DNA of 64,000 nucleotides, taken from J054 sp963850255 (lineage in GTDB: Bacteria; Pseudomonadota; Gammaproteobacteria; Steroidobacterales; GCA-2729495). The position numbers and the translations under genes are program-made. Numbering within the stretch: position 1 is the first letter of the stretch; the number at the start of each line of letters is the position of its first letter. This document shows, one piece after another, positions 52,431 through 62,276 of the stretch. The stretch spans positions 3,444 through 67,443 of the forward strand of contig CAWKLL010000044.1 in assembly GCA_963850255.1 (NCBI GenBank), written 5' to 3'. Below the pieces are notes generated by a model, which was not told where the DNA came from, searched no databases, and saw only the letters and a list, made by a program, of their open reading frames with translations.

Positions 52431-53410
52431 CGGCGCTCGGAGACGGGCAGCAACGCCAGTCGTTCCAGGCAGCGACTCAGTTGAGCGGGTCCGGCCTGCG
52501 GGACGATCTCCTGGCCAGGCAGCCGCATGCCGTAACGGCGTCCCTGCGCGTCAGCTTCAAGGACCCGGCGGGTAAGACGGGCGATGCGCAGTTCGGGGTC
52601 CGCGCAAGTCTCGCTGTCCCAGTCGATCCATAGCGGCGACGGGCTGCCGCTGCGATATTCGCTGATTAGTGTCTGGCCGCTGCGGGCGAGCACTTTCCAG
52701 GCAATGCGTCGCGGCGGGTCGCCAGGGCGCCAGACGCGCAGCCCGTAGAAGTCTTCCTCGCCGTGCGGATCGTGGCCACCTTCGTGCTGGCCGGTCTCGC
52801 CGCGATCTGCACCGCTGGCTTCGTGTGCGGGCTTCGGGTAAACGATGGCCTGCAAATCCATATTCACCCAGGCCCAGGCTTTCAGTAGCCCGAGTGGATA
52901 CAAGGTGCTGACCTGCAAGCGTGGTGCTGCCAGTCGACCGCGCCTGCTGGTTGCCAATGGCAGCTGCAGATGCTGACGGCCGCCGGCTTCCAGTTCCGTG
53001 ACCAGCGGCAGCTGGCCGTCCCATCCCAGCCGCAATTGCCAGCGCGGCTGGTTGCTGGCGTTTTCCAGCTGGAATCTAAACTGCAGCGCCTCACCGGCAA
53101 ATACGGGTCCTGCGCCCAGCGCGCGCAGTTCGAGCCCGGCCAGGTTGTGATGGCAGTGATGCATGCTGACGATACCCACGCCGGCCAGCAGGAAGGTCAG
53201 CGCAAAGCCCAGGTTGTTGTTGTAGTTCATCGCGCCGAGCAGCATGGTGAACAGGATGAGCCCGAAAATGATCCCGGCGCGGGTGGGCAAAATATAGATG
53301 CGCCGGGTGTGCAGGCGGGTGCGCGGTGGATCGATGCCCTGGCGCCGGCCGGCCCAGGCGCGGGCGCGCCGACCCAGCCGCGAACCAAGCGCTGACAGCG
53401 CCGCCGCCAT
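52427..53410 (-). CDS. DUF58 protein
   Basis: The 327-residue protein has two membrane segments (about 45-90) and the DUF58 core: HEEDFYGLR-like EEDFYGLRVWRPGDPPRRIAW then KVLARSGQTLISEY. It resembles von Willebrand A-type partners of MoxR ATPases. It sits between moxR and tgpA and is likely their membrane partner. Overlaps tgpA by 4 bp. Confidence 0.9.
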   Translation of the reverse strand: MAAALSALGSRLGRRARAWAGRRQGIDPPRTRLHTRRIYILPTRAGIIFGLILFTMLLGAMNYNNNLGFALTFLLAGVGIVSMHHCHHNLAGLELRALGAGPVFAGEALQFRFQLENASNQPRWQLRLGWDGQLPLVTELEAGGRQHLQLPLATSRRGRLAAPRLQVSTLYPLGLLKAWAWVNMDLQAIVYPKPAHEASGADRGETGQHEGGHDPHGEEDFYGLRVWRPGDPPRRIAWKVLARSGQTLISEYRSGSPSPLWIDWDSETCADPELRIARLTRRVLEADAQGRRYGMRLPGQEIVPQAGPAQLSRCLERLALLPVSERR

Positions 53411-53418
53411 GCGCGGCC

Positions 53419-54381
53419 TCAGGGCACCGGAACGGCGTCCAGCACCTGCTGAACGGCGGTGTCGGAGGCCGACAAACTGTAATCACGCGGCCGCAGCCGA
53501 TGACCGGCGACTGCGCCGAATACGGCTTTCAGATCTTCCGGGCGTACGCCGCGATGGCCGTGCAGCATCGCCCAGCAGCGCGCCGCAGCAAGCAGGTCAA
53601 CGGCGGCGCGCGGTGACAGGCCAAATTCGAAATCCGGGCTTTCGCGGGTGTAACTAACCAGCGCCTGGGCATAGTCCAGGGCTGCATCGGCGACGTGCAC
53701 GCTGTCCGCCGCCGTTTGTAGATCGCTGATTTCCCCCGCCGTTACCATCGGCTTCAGGTTGCCAAGCAGGCTGCGTCGGTCTCCGCCGCGCAGCAGCTCA
53801 CGCTCCATCTCCGGCGAGGGATAACCCAGGCCGATGCGCATCAGGAAGCGGTCAAGTTGCGATTCCGGCAGCGGAAAAGTACCCACCTGCTGGACCGGAT
53901 TTTGCGTCGCGATGACAAAAAATGGTTCGGGCAGGTCATGCGTTTCGCCCTCGGCCGTCACCTGGCGCTCTTCCATGGCTTCCAGCAACGCACTCTGGGC
54001 TTTGGGTGTGGCGCGGTTAACTTCATCTGCCAGCACCAATTGCGCAAACAGCGGTCCGGGGTGAAAACTAAACTTGCCGCTGGGCTGGTCAAAAATGGAT
54101 ACCCCGATGACGTCCGCCGGCAGCAGGTCACTGGTGAATTGGATACGCCGGAACTGCAGGCCAAGCACGCCGGCCAGGCTGCGTGCCATCAGGGTCTTGC
54201 CGACGCCCGGCAGATCCTCAATCAGCAGGTGTCCGCCGGCCAGCAGGCAACTGACGGCGAGCCTGATTTGCCGGTCTTTGTCGAGGACCACCTCGCTGAC
54301 ACTGGCCACGATGCTTTCAGCACGTCGGCGTGCGTCAGCGAGTCCGTCATGGTCGGCAATGCGGGTGACTGAATCGGTCAT
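53419..54381 (-). CDS. MoxR-family AAA+ ATPase
   Basis: The 320-residue ATPase has Walker A LIEDLPGVGKTLMAR and Walker B LADEVNRATPKAQSALLEAMEE, with sensor I ATQNPVQQVGTFPLPESQLDRF. MoxR proteins act as chaperones for DUF58/VWA partners. It leads the moxR-DUF58-tgpA set. The AT-rich repeat region 54523-54590 lies upstream and may hold its promoter. Confidence 0.95.
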   Translation of the reverse strand: MTDSVTRIADHDGLADARRRAESIVASVSEVVLDKDRQIRLAVSCLLAGGHLLIEDLPGVGKTLMARSLAGVLGLQFRRIQFTSDLLPADVIGVSIFDQPSGKFSFHPGPLFAQLVLADEVNRATPKAQSALLEAMEERQVTAEGETHDLPEPFFVIATQNPVQQVGTFPLPESQLDRFLMRIGLGYPSPEMERELLRGGDRRSLLGNLKPMVTAGEISDLQTAADSVHVADAALDYAQALVSYTRESPDFEFGLSPRAAVDLLAAARCWAMLHGHRGVRPEDLKAVFGAVAGHRLRPRDYSLSASDTAVQQVLDAVPVP

Positions 54382-54530
54382 AGATGGAACTCGCGCGGCG
54401 TGACAAGGGGCTGCAGCTGGCTATGTTGCCGCAAGCAGGCCCGGCTAATTGCGAACTGGTACGCAGATTATGCCCCGCGGCGTGGGCGCTGAAAGACGCT
54501 GCCCTGGGCTTAGAGAGTCTATTGGGTAAT

Positions 54531-54559
54531 TATTTATATAAAACAAGTATTTATATAAA
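54531..54559. repeat. AT-rich 12-bp direct repeat, each copy containing a palindrome
   Basis: TATTTATATAAA occurs at 54531-54542 and 54548-54559, separated by ACAAG. Each copy holds the 10-bp palindrome TTTATATAAA. The surrounding 60 bp are strongly AT-rich in an otherwise GC-rich window. It lies between the valS stop (54581) and the moxR start (54381), in the upstream region of moxR. It could be a regulator or nucleoid-protein binding site. Confidence 0.6.
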
Positions 54560-54580
54560 TTACCTCAAAATAATATTAGC

Positions 54581-57337
54581 TTATTCCAGGGTTTCGAGTC
54601 GCGCCAATTGGGCCTCGAGCTGGGCAAGCCGGTCCGCCAGGGCCGCGGCCCGCTCGCGTTCCTTGCTAACCACTGCTGCCGGCGCATTGTCGACAAACTT
54701 GCTGTTTGCCAGTTTGCCATCGACGCGTTGCAGATCGTTGCGGGTCTTATCGAGGTTCTTGTTAAGTCGCTGTCGTTCCGCGGCAACGTCGATCAGGCCG
54801 GCCATGGGGACCAGGATGCGTAAGCCGTCCAGCAGCGCCGTGGCAGCGGGTGGCGCTTGCTGATCCGTTGGCAACGGGCTGATGCTTTCCAGGCGACCGA
54901 TTTCCCGCAGATAACGGGCGTGCTCGGTCAGCCGGCGTTGGCTGGTCGCATCCACATCCTGTAGCAGCACCGGCAAAGGTTTGCCCGGGGGGATGTCCAT
55001 TTCGCCGCGTATCTGCCGCACACCGAGAATGAAATTCTGAATCCAGGCCAATTCCTGTTCGGCCGTCTGGTCGGTGGGGAAGGCGGTTTCTTCGGGGAAC
55101 GGCTGCAGCATGATGGTCGCTCCGCCGACTCCGGCCAGCGGTGCCAGTTTTTGCCAGATCTCCTCAGTGATGAACGGCATGATCGGATGCAGGCAACGCA
55201 GCAGGTTTTCCAGCACCTCAACCAGCGTCAGCCGGGTGCCCAGCTGCTCGGCTGTTGAACCCTGGCCTTGCAGAATCGGTTTGGCCAGTTCCAGGTACCA
55301 GTCGCAATACTCGTTCCAGGTGAATTCGTACAAGGCGCGCGCGGCCAGGTCGAGGCGATAGGCGGCGATCTGAGATTCAAATTCACGCAGCGTGTGGCCC
55401 AGGCGAGAACGAATCCAGCGATCAGCAAGACTAAACTCGGGCGCGTCGCCTTGTGGCGCTTCGCTCACATTCATCATCACGTAGCGGGCGGCGTTCCAAA
55501 GCTTGTTGCAGAAGTTGCGATAGCCTTCTATGCGACCCAGGTCGAAGCGTATATCCCGGCCGTTGCTGGCCAGTGCGGCAAAGGTGAAACGCAGGGCATC
55601 GGTGCCAAATTCGGGAATGCCGTCGGGAAACTGTTTGCGCGTTGCGGCTTCGATTTTCGGGCGCATCTGCGGTTGCATCAGCCCGGTCGTGCGCTTGCTG
55701 ATCAGGGTGTCCAGATCGCAGCCGTCGATCAGGTCGAGGGGGTCGAGGATGTTGCCCTTCGACTTGGACATCTTCTGGCCGTCGTGGTCGCGAATCAGAC
55801 CGGTAATGTAGACCTGGTGAAACGGCACGTCGTCCATAAATTTCAGGCCCATCATGATCATGCGGGCCACCCAGAAGAAAATGATGTCGAAGCCGGTGAC
55901 CAGCACGCTGGTGGGGTAATAGCGCTGCAGGGCTTGCTCGTTCTGCGGCCAGCCCAGGGTCGAGAACGGCCAAAGCGCAGATGAGAACCAGGTGTCGAGA
56001 ACGTCTTCATCCTGGCGCAACAACACATCGTCGTCGAGCTGGTTGCGACTGCGGGCTTCGGCCTCGCTGCGGCCGACATAAATGCTGCCGTCTTCGTCAT
56101 ACCAGGCCGGAATCCGATGTCCCCACCAGAGTTGCCGGCTGATGCACCAGTCCTGGATATTGCGCATCCATTCGAAGTAGGTCTTGGACCAGTTGGCCGG
56201 CACAAATTCGATCCGCCCGCTCTCCACCGCCTCGATGGCTGGTGCGGCCAGGGGGCCGGCTTTTACGAACCACTGGTCGGTAAGAAAGGGCTCCACCACG
56301 GCATTGCTGCGGTCGCCACGCGGCACCATCAGTCGGTGATCATCAATGGCCGCCAGCAGCCCGGCAGAGTCCAGGTCGGCGATCACGCGCTTGCGTGCTT
56401 CGAAGCGGTCCAGGCCACGATAGGCCTGCGGCACGTTGTCATTCAGTGCCGCATCGATAGTGAAGATATTAATGAGCGGTAAATCGTGACGCTGGCCGAC
56501 TTCATAATCGTTGAAGTCATGCGCCGGCGTGATTTTTACGCAACCGGTGCCGAATTCCGGATCCACGTAGTCATCGGCAATGACGGGAATCTCTCGGTCG
56601 GTGAGGGGCAGGCGAACCTGCTGGCCGATCAGATGCCGGTAGCGCTCATCTTCCGGATGCACGGCCACGGCGGTATCGCCGAGCATGGTTTCCGGTCGGG
56701 TGGTGGCTACGACCAGGTGGCCGCTGCCGTCGCTCAGCGGATAGCGGAATTGCCACATATGTCCGCTTTCTTCCTCGGACACGACTTCCAGATCCGAGAC
56801 CGCCGTGTGCAGCACCGGATCCCAGTTGACCAGCCGCGTGCCGCGATAGATCAGGCCTTCATCGTAGAGTTTGACGAACACCTCCGTCACGGCCACGGAC
56901 AGACCTTCGTCCATGGTGAAACGTTCGCGCTGCCAGTCCACCGACGCGCCCATGCGGCGCATTTGCTCGGAGATGATGCCGCCGGAGTGCGCTTTCCAGT
57001 CCCAGATACGGGCGACGAAGTTTTCGCGGCCCAGTTCGAGCCGGGTTTTTCCTTCCGCTTCCAGCTGTCGCTCCACCACCATCTGCGTAGCAATGCCGGC
57101 GTGATCTGTGCCGGGCTGCCACAGCGTATCGCGGCCGCGCATGCGCTGGTAACGCGTCAAAGCGTCCATGATGGTGTCCTGGAACGCGTGCCCCATGTGC
57201 AGCGTACCGGTCACATTGGGCGGCGGGATCATGATGCAGTAGGGCTGACCTTCGCCGCTGGGCTGAAAGCAGCCGGCATTCTCCCAGGCCTGGTAAATGC
57301 GCTGTTCTATGTCAGCCGGTTGATAGGTTTTATCCAT
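54581..57337 (-). CDS. valS: valyl-tRNA synthetase
   Basis: The 918-residue class I synthetase has the HIGH-like motif PPPNVTGTLHMGHAF near residue 40, the editing domain and the KMSKS motif QKMSKSKGNILDP near 540. A C-terminal coiled-coil arm (about 855-918, AAERQRLNKNLDKTRNDLQ) is typical of ValS. It charges tRNA-Val and edits Thr. The order pepA-holC-valS is conserved. Confidence 0.97.
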   Translation of the reverse strand: MDKTYQPADIEQRIYQAWENAGCFQPSGEGQPYCIMIPPPNVTGTLHMGHAFQDTIMDALTRYQRMRGRDTLWQPGTDHAGIATQMVVERQLEAEGKTRLELGRENFVARIWDWKAHSGGIISEQMRRMGASVDWQRERFTMDEGLSVAVTEVFVKLYDEGLIYRGTRLVNWDPVLHTAVSDLEVVSEEESGHMWQFRYPLSDGSGHLVVATTRPETMLGDTAVAVHPEDERYRHLIGQQVRLPLTDREIPVIADDYVDPEFGTGCVKITPAHDFNDYEVGQRHDLPLINIFTIDAALNDNVPQAYRGLDRFEARKRVIADLDSAGLLAAIDDHRLMVPRGDRSNAVVEPFLTDQWFVKAGPLAAPAIEAVESGRIEFVPANWSKTYFEWMRNIQDWCISRQLWWGHRIPAWYDEDGSIYVGRSEAEARSRNQLDDDVLLRQDEDVLDTWFSSALWPFSTLGWPQNEQALQRYYPTSVLVTGFDIIFFWVARMIMMGLKFMDDVPFHQVYITGLIRDHDGQKMSKSKGNILDPLDLIDGCDLDTLISKRTTGLMQPQMRPKIEAATRKQFPDGIPEFGTDALRFTFAALASNGRDIRFDLGRIEGYRNFCNKLWNAARYVMMNVSEAPQGDAPEFSLADRWIRSRLGHTLREFESQIAAYRLDLAARALYEFTWNEYCDWYLELAKPILQGQGSTAEQLGTRLTLVEVLENLLRCLHPIMPFITEEIWQKLAPLAGVGGATIMLQPFPEETAFPTDQTAEQELAWIQNFILGVRQIRGEMDIPPGKPLPVLLQDVDATSQRRLTEHARYLREIGRLESISPLPTDQQAPPAATALLDGLRILVPMAGLIDVAAERQRLNKNLDKTRNDLQRVDGKLANSKFVDNAPAAVVSKERERAAALADRLAQLEAQLARLETLE

Positions 57338-57366
57338 GTGTCTGCGGTCAGTCCTGGGGTAAGCGT

Positions 57367-57804
57367 CTAGCCGACGCGGTGCGTCTGCGGGTCGTAACCG
57401 TTGTCGCGATAAAAGCTGAAGCGCAGCCGGCCGGCACTGCGACCGGCCTCGCTGGCGTCGACAATCTCGGCGACCCGCTCGAAGCGGTCGAAGCAGGCCG
57501 GTACTGTGTCGGTCAGGTTGATCAGGAGCTCTCCGCTGCAGCTGCTCGTGTCGCTGCCAATGGTAATGCTGTTGTCGTCGTCCGTGCCGCTGTCAATCAA
57601 TGCATGTGGCAGGAAGCTGCCGGCACGAAAAGTCCACATCAAATTATCCAGTTCGGCCGCGCTGCCCCCATCGGGCGTCAGCGCATGCACGCGATGATCA
57701 AGACTCCAGGCCTTTTCGCTGAGTCGGCAGGCAAAACGGGCGCGCGCGTCGGCAACACCGGATTCCAGGATATAAAAGTCGATTCGTTTCGGATCTTGGC
57801 TCAT
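57367..57804 (-). CDS. holC: DNA polymerase III chi subunit
   Basis: The 145-residue protein has the chi pattern: RIDFYILESG at the start, FACRLSEKAWSLDHRVHAL, and FDRFERVAEIV. Chi links the clamp loader to single-stranded DNA-binding protein. It lies between pepA and valS as in E. coli. Confidence 0.93.
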   Translation of the reverse strand: MSQDPKRIDFYILESGVADARARFACRLSEKAWSLDHRVHALTPDGGSAAELDNLMWTFRAGSFLPHALIDSGTDDDNSITIGSDTSSCSGELLINLTDTVPACFDRFERVAEIVDASEAGRSAGRLRFSFYRDNGYDPQTHRVG

Positions 57805-57861
57805 GCGGATGGCGCGGTGACTGTCGCCACCGCGCGGCCCTGTCGTCTTGTTCTTGTTCGG

Positions 57862-59358
57862 CTAGCCGTTGAGCAGGTATTCCATCAGCATGGGTACCGG
57901 TCGACCAGTGCCGCCTTTCGCCGCGCCCTGACGCCATGCGGTGCCGGCGATGTCCAGGTGCGCCCAGTCGCTCTCGCCAACAAAGCGCGACAGAAAGCAG
58001 CCGGCAGTTATGGTGCCGGCCTCGCGACCGCCAATGTTGGCAATATCAGCAAAGCGACTTTTGAGCTGGCGCATATAGGCGTCGTCCAGGGGCAAGCGCC
58101 AGGCCGGATCGTCGGCGTGATCGCCCGCCTTCAGCAGGCTATTGGCCAGCTTGTTGGAATTCGCCAGCAGACCGCTGCGATGCCGGCCCAGCGCAATCAG
58201 GCAGGCGCCGGTGAGTGTCGCAATGTCGATCAGCGCCGCGGGCTTGAAGCGTTGCGCATAGGTCAGCGCATCGGCCAGGATCAGGCGGCCTTCAGCATCG
58301 GTATTCAGGATTTCGATGGTCTCGCCCGACATCGCCGTGACAATATCGCCGGGCTTGGTGGCATTGCCACCCGGCAGGTTTTCGCAGGCCGGAACAATAC
58401 CGACCAGGTTGAATCCCGGTTCCAGCTGCGTGACCGCCTGCATGACGCCGAACACGGTCGCTGCGCCGCACATGTCATATTTCATTTCGTCCATCATCGG
58501 CGGTGGCTTGAGCGATATGCCGCCGGCGTCAAAGGTGATGCCTTTTCCGACCAGAACCACCGGTCGATCACCGCTGCGCTTGCTGCCGTGATAGTTGAAC
58601 ACTATGAACTTGGCCGGTTCGCGGGTGCCGGCGGTGACCGAGAGCAGCGAACCCATGCCCAGCTTGGCCATGTCGGCCTCGTCAAGCACCTGCAATTGCA
58701 GTTTTTTCTTGCCGCGTGCCAGTTTCCTGGCTGTTTGCACCAGGTAATTCGGCGTGCAGACATTACCCGGCAAATTGCCCAGGTCGCGGGCCAGTGACAT
58801 GCCCTGGCCGATGGCGTCGCCGTGCTTCAGGCCGCGTTTGGCCGCGGCGGACTGGCGCTTGTTGCAGGCAATACTGAGACTGGTCAGCAGCGATGCCTGG
58901 TTTTCGCCGTCCGATTCCTGCGCGCTTTTCATCGCGGTGAACCGATAATTGGTCTGATGCCAGATTTCTGAGGCAATACTGGCGCGCCGATAGGCGTCGG
59001 CACCGCGGCTGTTTTCATCCGTCAGGTAACACACGGCGGTCTTGTGCTGGCTGGCCTGGATGGCACGAAAGGCTGCCTCCAGAGACTTGCGCAGCGCTGC
59101 CCGGTCAAACTTGCCGCGTGCACCACAGCCCACCAGCAGCAGGCGTTTGGCCGGCAATTCGCCACGGTGATGGACCAGTAAGGTTTCACCGCTTTTGCCG
59201 CGCATATCGCCGGCAGCCGTAAGATCAGTGATCAGACCGTTGGTGGCACGATCGATGGCCCGCGTGCTGGCCGGCAGGGTGCCGTCGCTATAGACGGGCA
59301 GGATCAGGCAATCAGTGCGCTGGCTGGCTGCTGCTCCGGTAGTTACTTGAAAACGCAT
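57862..59358 (-). CDS. pepA: leucyl aminopeptidase
   Basis: The 498-residue enzyme has a macro-like N-terminal domain and a C-terminal peptidase with VLVGKGITFDAGGISLKP and the signature NTDAEGRLILADAL, which holds metal-binding Asp and Glu residues. GGAG lies five to eight bases before ATG. It frees N-terminal residues from peptides, and in E. coli also acts in plasmid resolution. Divergent from lptF. Confidence 0.96.
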   Translation of the reverse strand: MRFQVTTGAAASQRTDCLILPVYSDGTLPASTRAIDRATNGLITDLTAAGDMRGKSGETLLVHHRGELPAKRLLLVGCGARGKFDRAALRKSLEAAFRAIQASQHKTAVCYLTDENSRGADAYRRASIASEIWHQTNYRFTAMKSAQESDGENQASLLTSLSIACNKRQSAAAKRGLKHGDAIGQGMSLARDLGNLPGNVCTPNYLVQTARKLARGKKKLQLQVLDEADMAKLGMGSLLSVTAGTREPAKFIVFNYHGSKRSGDRPVVLVGKGITFDAGGISLKPPPMMDEMKYDMCGAATVFGVMQAVTQLEPGFNLVGIVPACENLPGGNATKPGDIVTAMSGETIEILNTDAEGRLILADALTYAQRFKPAALIDIATLTGACLIALGRHRSGLLANSNKLANSLLKAGDHADDPAWRLPLDDAYMRQLKSRFADIANIGGREAGTITAGCFLSRFVGESDWAHLDIAGTAWRQGAAKGGTGRPVPMLMEYLLNG

Positions 59359-59536
59359 GGCTGCTCCTGCTTTTTTTTGGTCAAATCACTGACGCCGCAA
59401 ACGTGCTTGACGATCCTCACCACTCGCCGTGATGATACGAACGATGCGCAACGCATTCGTCATCCAACGTCCGGCGGCAGTTTACTGTATCCCTGCGGCA
59501 TGGGTAACACCCAGCAACTGCCGGCGGCAGCCCTAG

Positions 59537-60634
59537 ATGCCACCGATACTGGCCCGCTACGTATTGCGCGAGACCTTGCAGACCTGGCTGGTGGTGACCA
59601 TGGTTCTGCTGCTGATCCTGCTCACCTACCAGCTGGCACAGGTATTGAGCGACGCTGCCGGGATGAAGGTTCCCAAAGAGGCGATTTTTCGGGTCCTGGG
59701 TCTGACTTTCCTGCAGTTTTTGGCCATTCTTACCCCCGTGGGGCTGTTCATCTCCATCATGCTGGCCCTGGGTCGGCTGTATCGCGATAGTGAAATGTCG
59801 GCTTTTATGGCCTGTGGCATTGGTCCGGCCAGTCTCTACAAGCCGCTGGCATTGCTGGCAGTGATGCTGGCGATCCTGGTGGGTTACCTGGCCCTGGTGG
59901 TATCGCCGGCGGCTACACGTGACATTCTTGCCATTGCCGAGGAGGCGAAACAGCGCGCAGACCTGGGCATGATTGAGCCGCGCCGATTCCTGCCCTTCGC
60001 GCGCGACGGTTCGGTGGTCTATGCCGAGAGCGTGGAGCCCGATGGCAGCCTGCGTAAGGTATTCCTGCAACGGCGCAAACAGGGCAGCGTTGAAGTTGTG
60101 GTGGCCGATCGCGCCTGGCAGACCATTTCCACGGAAACCGGAATTCGCACGCTGCATTTCGGCGATGGTCGCCGCTACGAGGGTGTGCCGGGCAGCGCCC
60201 GGTTTAATATCGTCAGCTTTCGCGAGTACGGTGTGCCGTATGAAATACCAGAGCTGGAAACCGGCGAGCTGGAGTCGGGTTCGCGGTCGCTGGCGCAACT
60301 CTGGGGCTCCGATGATCCCGTCGATCGCGCCGAGCTTCAGTGGCGCTTGTCCGCGCCGCTAAATCTCTTGGTGCTGACGCTGCTGGCGGTGCCGCTGAGT
60401 CGCAGCAGCCCGCGCCAGGGTCGCTACAGTGGGTTGTTTATTGGTGTTCTGGTGTATGTGATCTACGTGAATCTGTTGGCCGCGTCCAAGGTTTGGCTGG
60501 AGCGTGGCGAAATACCCGTATTTGCCGGTCTGTGGTGGGTGCATGGCCTGTTTGCGATAGTGGCCTTGCTGTTGCTGTGGCTGCAACAAGGTTCCCTGTC
60601 GCGGCTGCGCTGGCGCAAGGCGGCCAGCGCATGA
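59537..60634 (+). CDS. lptF: LptF, lipopolysaccharide export permease
   Basis: The 365-residue protein begins MPPILARYVLRETLQTWLVV, the LptF N-terminal pattern. Three membrane segments precede a periplasmic beta-jellyroll (about 130-265), then three more follow (LLVLTLLAVPLSRSSPRQGRY). With LptG and LptB it extracts LPS from the inner membrane. It overlaps lptG by 4 bp. Divergent from pepA (178 bp gap). Confidence 0.95.
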   Translation: MPPILARYVLRETLQTWLVVTMVLLLILLTYQLAQVLSDAAGMKVPKEAIFRVLGLTFLQFLAILTPVGLFISIMLALGRLYRDSEMSAFMACGIGPASLYKPLALLAVMLAILVGYLALVVSPAATRDILAIAEEAKQRADLGMIEPRRFLPFARDGSVVYAESVEPDGSLRKVFLQRRKQGSVEVVVADRAWQTISTETGIRTLHFGDGRRYEGVPGSARFNIVSFREYGVPYEIPELETGELESGSRSLAQLWGSDDPVDRAELQWRLSAPLNLLVLTLLAVPLSRSSPRQGRYSGLFIGVLVYVIYVNLLAASKVWLERGEIPVFAGLWWVHGLFAIVALLLLWLQQGSLSRLRWRKAASA

Positions 60635-61695
60635 GAATCGTTCGCCGCTATCTGTTCCGCAGCATCATGTCGATGATCCTGTTGGTTCTGGCCGTGCTGC
60701 TTTCGCTGAGCGTATTCATTGAATTCGTGGGTCAGCTGGATGACACCGGCACCGGAAATTATGGCATCCCCCAGGCGTTATTCTTTGCGCTACTAAAATT
60801 GCCTGGCATGGCTTTTGGCATGCTGCCCATGGCCACCTTGCTGGGCGGTTTGCTGGGTCTCGGCGCGCTGGCCAGCAACAGCGAGTTCATTGTGTTGCGG
60901 GCGGCCGGCATTTCCGTGGCGCGGATGGCCGCTGCGGTGGGCGCCACCGGTGCCGGGCTGGCGCTGTTTAGCATCTTGTTGGGGGAGTTTATTGCACCAC
61001 CCCTGGACAACTATGCGCGCCAGTTTCGCACCCTGGTTAAACACGGCGAATCCGGTATTCGCGCCGGTCGGGGCGCCTGGGTTCGCGACGGCGATACCAT
61101 CATCAGGCTTGGCCCCCAGGGTGAAAACTTTAGCTATGACGGCGTCTACATGTTCAACCTGGGCGATGACGGGCTCGAATCCGTGGCGCGCGCAGATTCC
61201 GCAGAAATCGACGAGTCCGACCAATGGGTGTTGAACAACTATTCAGAAAGCCGATTCTCCGAGTCCGGTGTGTCGGTTGCCGAGCAACGGCGTGCGGTCC
61301 AGCCCTATAGCCTCAATTCCGAGGTACTTGAGTTAATGGTGGTGCGGCCATCCTCGCTGACGGGTGCCGCCCTTTATCGCTACATCACCTACCTGCGCGA
61401 AAACGAGTTAGATTCATCGCGCTACGAACTCGCCTTTTGGGGCCGCATCGCCTCATCGGTCTCGGTATTGCCTATGTGCCTGCTGGCCTTGCCCTTCGCA
61501 TTTCGCAGCTTGCGTTCGGGCAGCACGGGTGCGCGCCTGCTGATCGGAGTGATTATCGGGCTGGCCTATTTTCTGGTCAGCCGTACCTTGTCTGATGGCG
61601 GTGCCGTATTTCAGATAAGCCCGCTGGTCGTGGCCTGGGCGCCAACGGTCTTGTTGTCGCTAGTGGTGTTTTTCTTGCTGCGTCGCCTGCGTTAG
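60631..61695 (+). CDS. lptG: LptG, lipopolysaccharide export permease
   Basis: ATG 60631 (MRIVRRYLFRSIMSMIL) overlaps the lptF stop. The 354-residue protein has the same six-segment plan as LptF: ATLLGGLLGLGALASNSEFIVLRAAG in the second and third segment region (split by a charged loop), a periplasmic jellyroll domain and LPFAFRSLRSGSTGARL near the end. It forms the LptBFG transporter with LptF. Confidence 0.95.
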   Translation: MRIVRRYLFRSIMSMILLVLAVLLSLSVFIEFVGQLDDTGTGNYGIPQALFFALLKLPGMAFGMLPMATLLGGLLGLGALASNSEFIVLRAAGISVARMAAAVGATGAGLALFSILLGEFIAPPLDNYARQFRTLVKHGESGIRAGRGAWVRDGDTIIRLGPQGENFSYDGVYMFNLGDDGLESVARADSAEIDESDQWVLNNYSESRFSESGVSVAEQRRAVQPYSLNSEVLELMVVRPSSLTGAALYRYITYLRENELDSSRYELAFWGRIASSVSVLPMCLLALPFAFRSLRSGSTGARLLIGVIIGLAYFLVSRTLSDGGAVFQISPLVVAWAPTVLLSLVVFFLLRRLR

Positions 61696-61708
61696 GCCGC
61701 CACACAGG

Positions 61709-62137
61709 CTATTTCGCTAACAGCACCACGCGGGTATCACTCAGGCGGTCTTGCCAGCTCAGGCCTTGCGGATCCACCAGGATCCATAGCATGCCCAGAC
61801 CAAAAGGCAGCCAGGCGAGAAATGCGCCGGCAAATCGCTTCACGGCCTGCATCCAGCTAACGGGCTGACCGTCGCGGGATTCGAGGCGCAGGCGCCAGGC
61901 CCGCATTCCCAGGGTTTGTCCGCCACGGGTCCAGAAGCCGGCGAAAAACAGGAACATGATCAGCAGCATACTGGCCTGAAAGGATTGGTTGCCGGCCGCC
62001 ACAGCCTCGCCGCCGCCGGCAATTACCAGCAACAGGGTCACCAGCATCAATACACCGATCACCAGCAAACCGTCGTAAATCGCCGCAGCCAGCCTGCGCA
62101 ACAAGCCAGCCGGTGCGAGCATTTTCTCAGCGTGCAT
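61709..62137 (-). CDS. RDD family membrane protein
   Basis: I chose ATG 62137 (MHAEKMLAPAGLLRRLAAAIYD). The 142-residue protein has three hydrophobic segments and the RDD pattern: RRLAAAIYDGLLVIGV (R-x4-D) and TLGMRAWRLRLESRDG. RDD proteins are thought to be small transporters or ion antiporters. It follows the tRNA-Glu gene on the same strand and is convergent with lptG. Confidence 0.88.
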   Translation of the reverse strand: MHAEKMLAPAGLLRRLAAAIYDGLLVIGVLMLVTLLLVIAGGGEAVAAGNQSFQASMLLIMFLFFAGFWTRGGQTLGMRAWRLRLESRDGQPVSWMQAVKRFAGAFLAWLPFGLGMLWILVDPQGLSWQDRLSDTRVVLLAK

Positions 62138-62162
62138 AAAAAACTTCTGTTTGCGCCGCAAA

Positions 62163-62237
62163 TGGCGCTCCCTACGAGAATCGAACTCGTGTTTCAGCCT
62201 TGAGAGGGCCGCGTCCTAACCGCTAGACGAAGGGAGC
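62163..62237 (-). tRNA. tRNA-Glu (anticodon CTC)
   Basis: The reverse strand gives a 75-base cloverleaf from 62237 to 62163 with a 7-bp acceptor stem (GCTCCCT/AGGGAGC), D arm, T arm with GTTCGATTC and an encoded 3' CCA. The anticodon loop is CTCTCAA, read as CTC, so it decodes GAG. The stem CGGCC/GGCTG includes one G-T pair. Many Gammaproteobacteria use only the TTC isoacceptor, so another tRNA-Glu gene should exist elsewhere. Confidence 0.95.
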
Positions 62238-62276
62238 TGCGGCGCTCGCCGATTACCAGGGGCGGCGAGGGCTGGT

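Noticed and set aside
57379..58797. A 472-residue forward open frame across holC and pepA
   Set aside because: It spans two real genes on the other strand and shows the Arg/Gly/Gln-rich pattern of an antisense frame.
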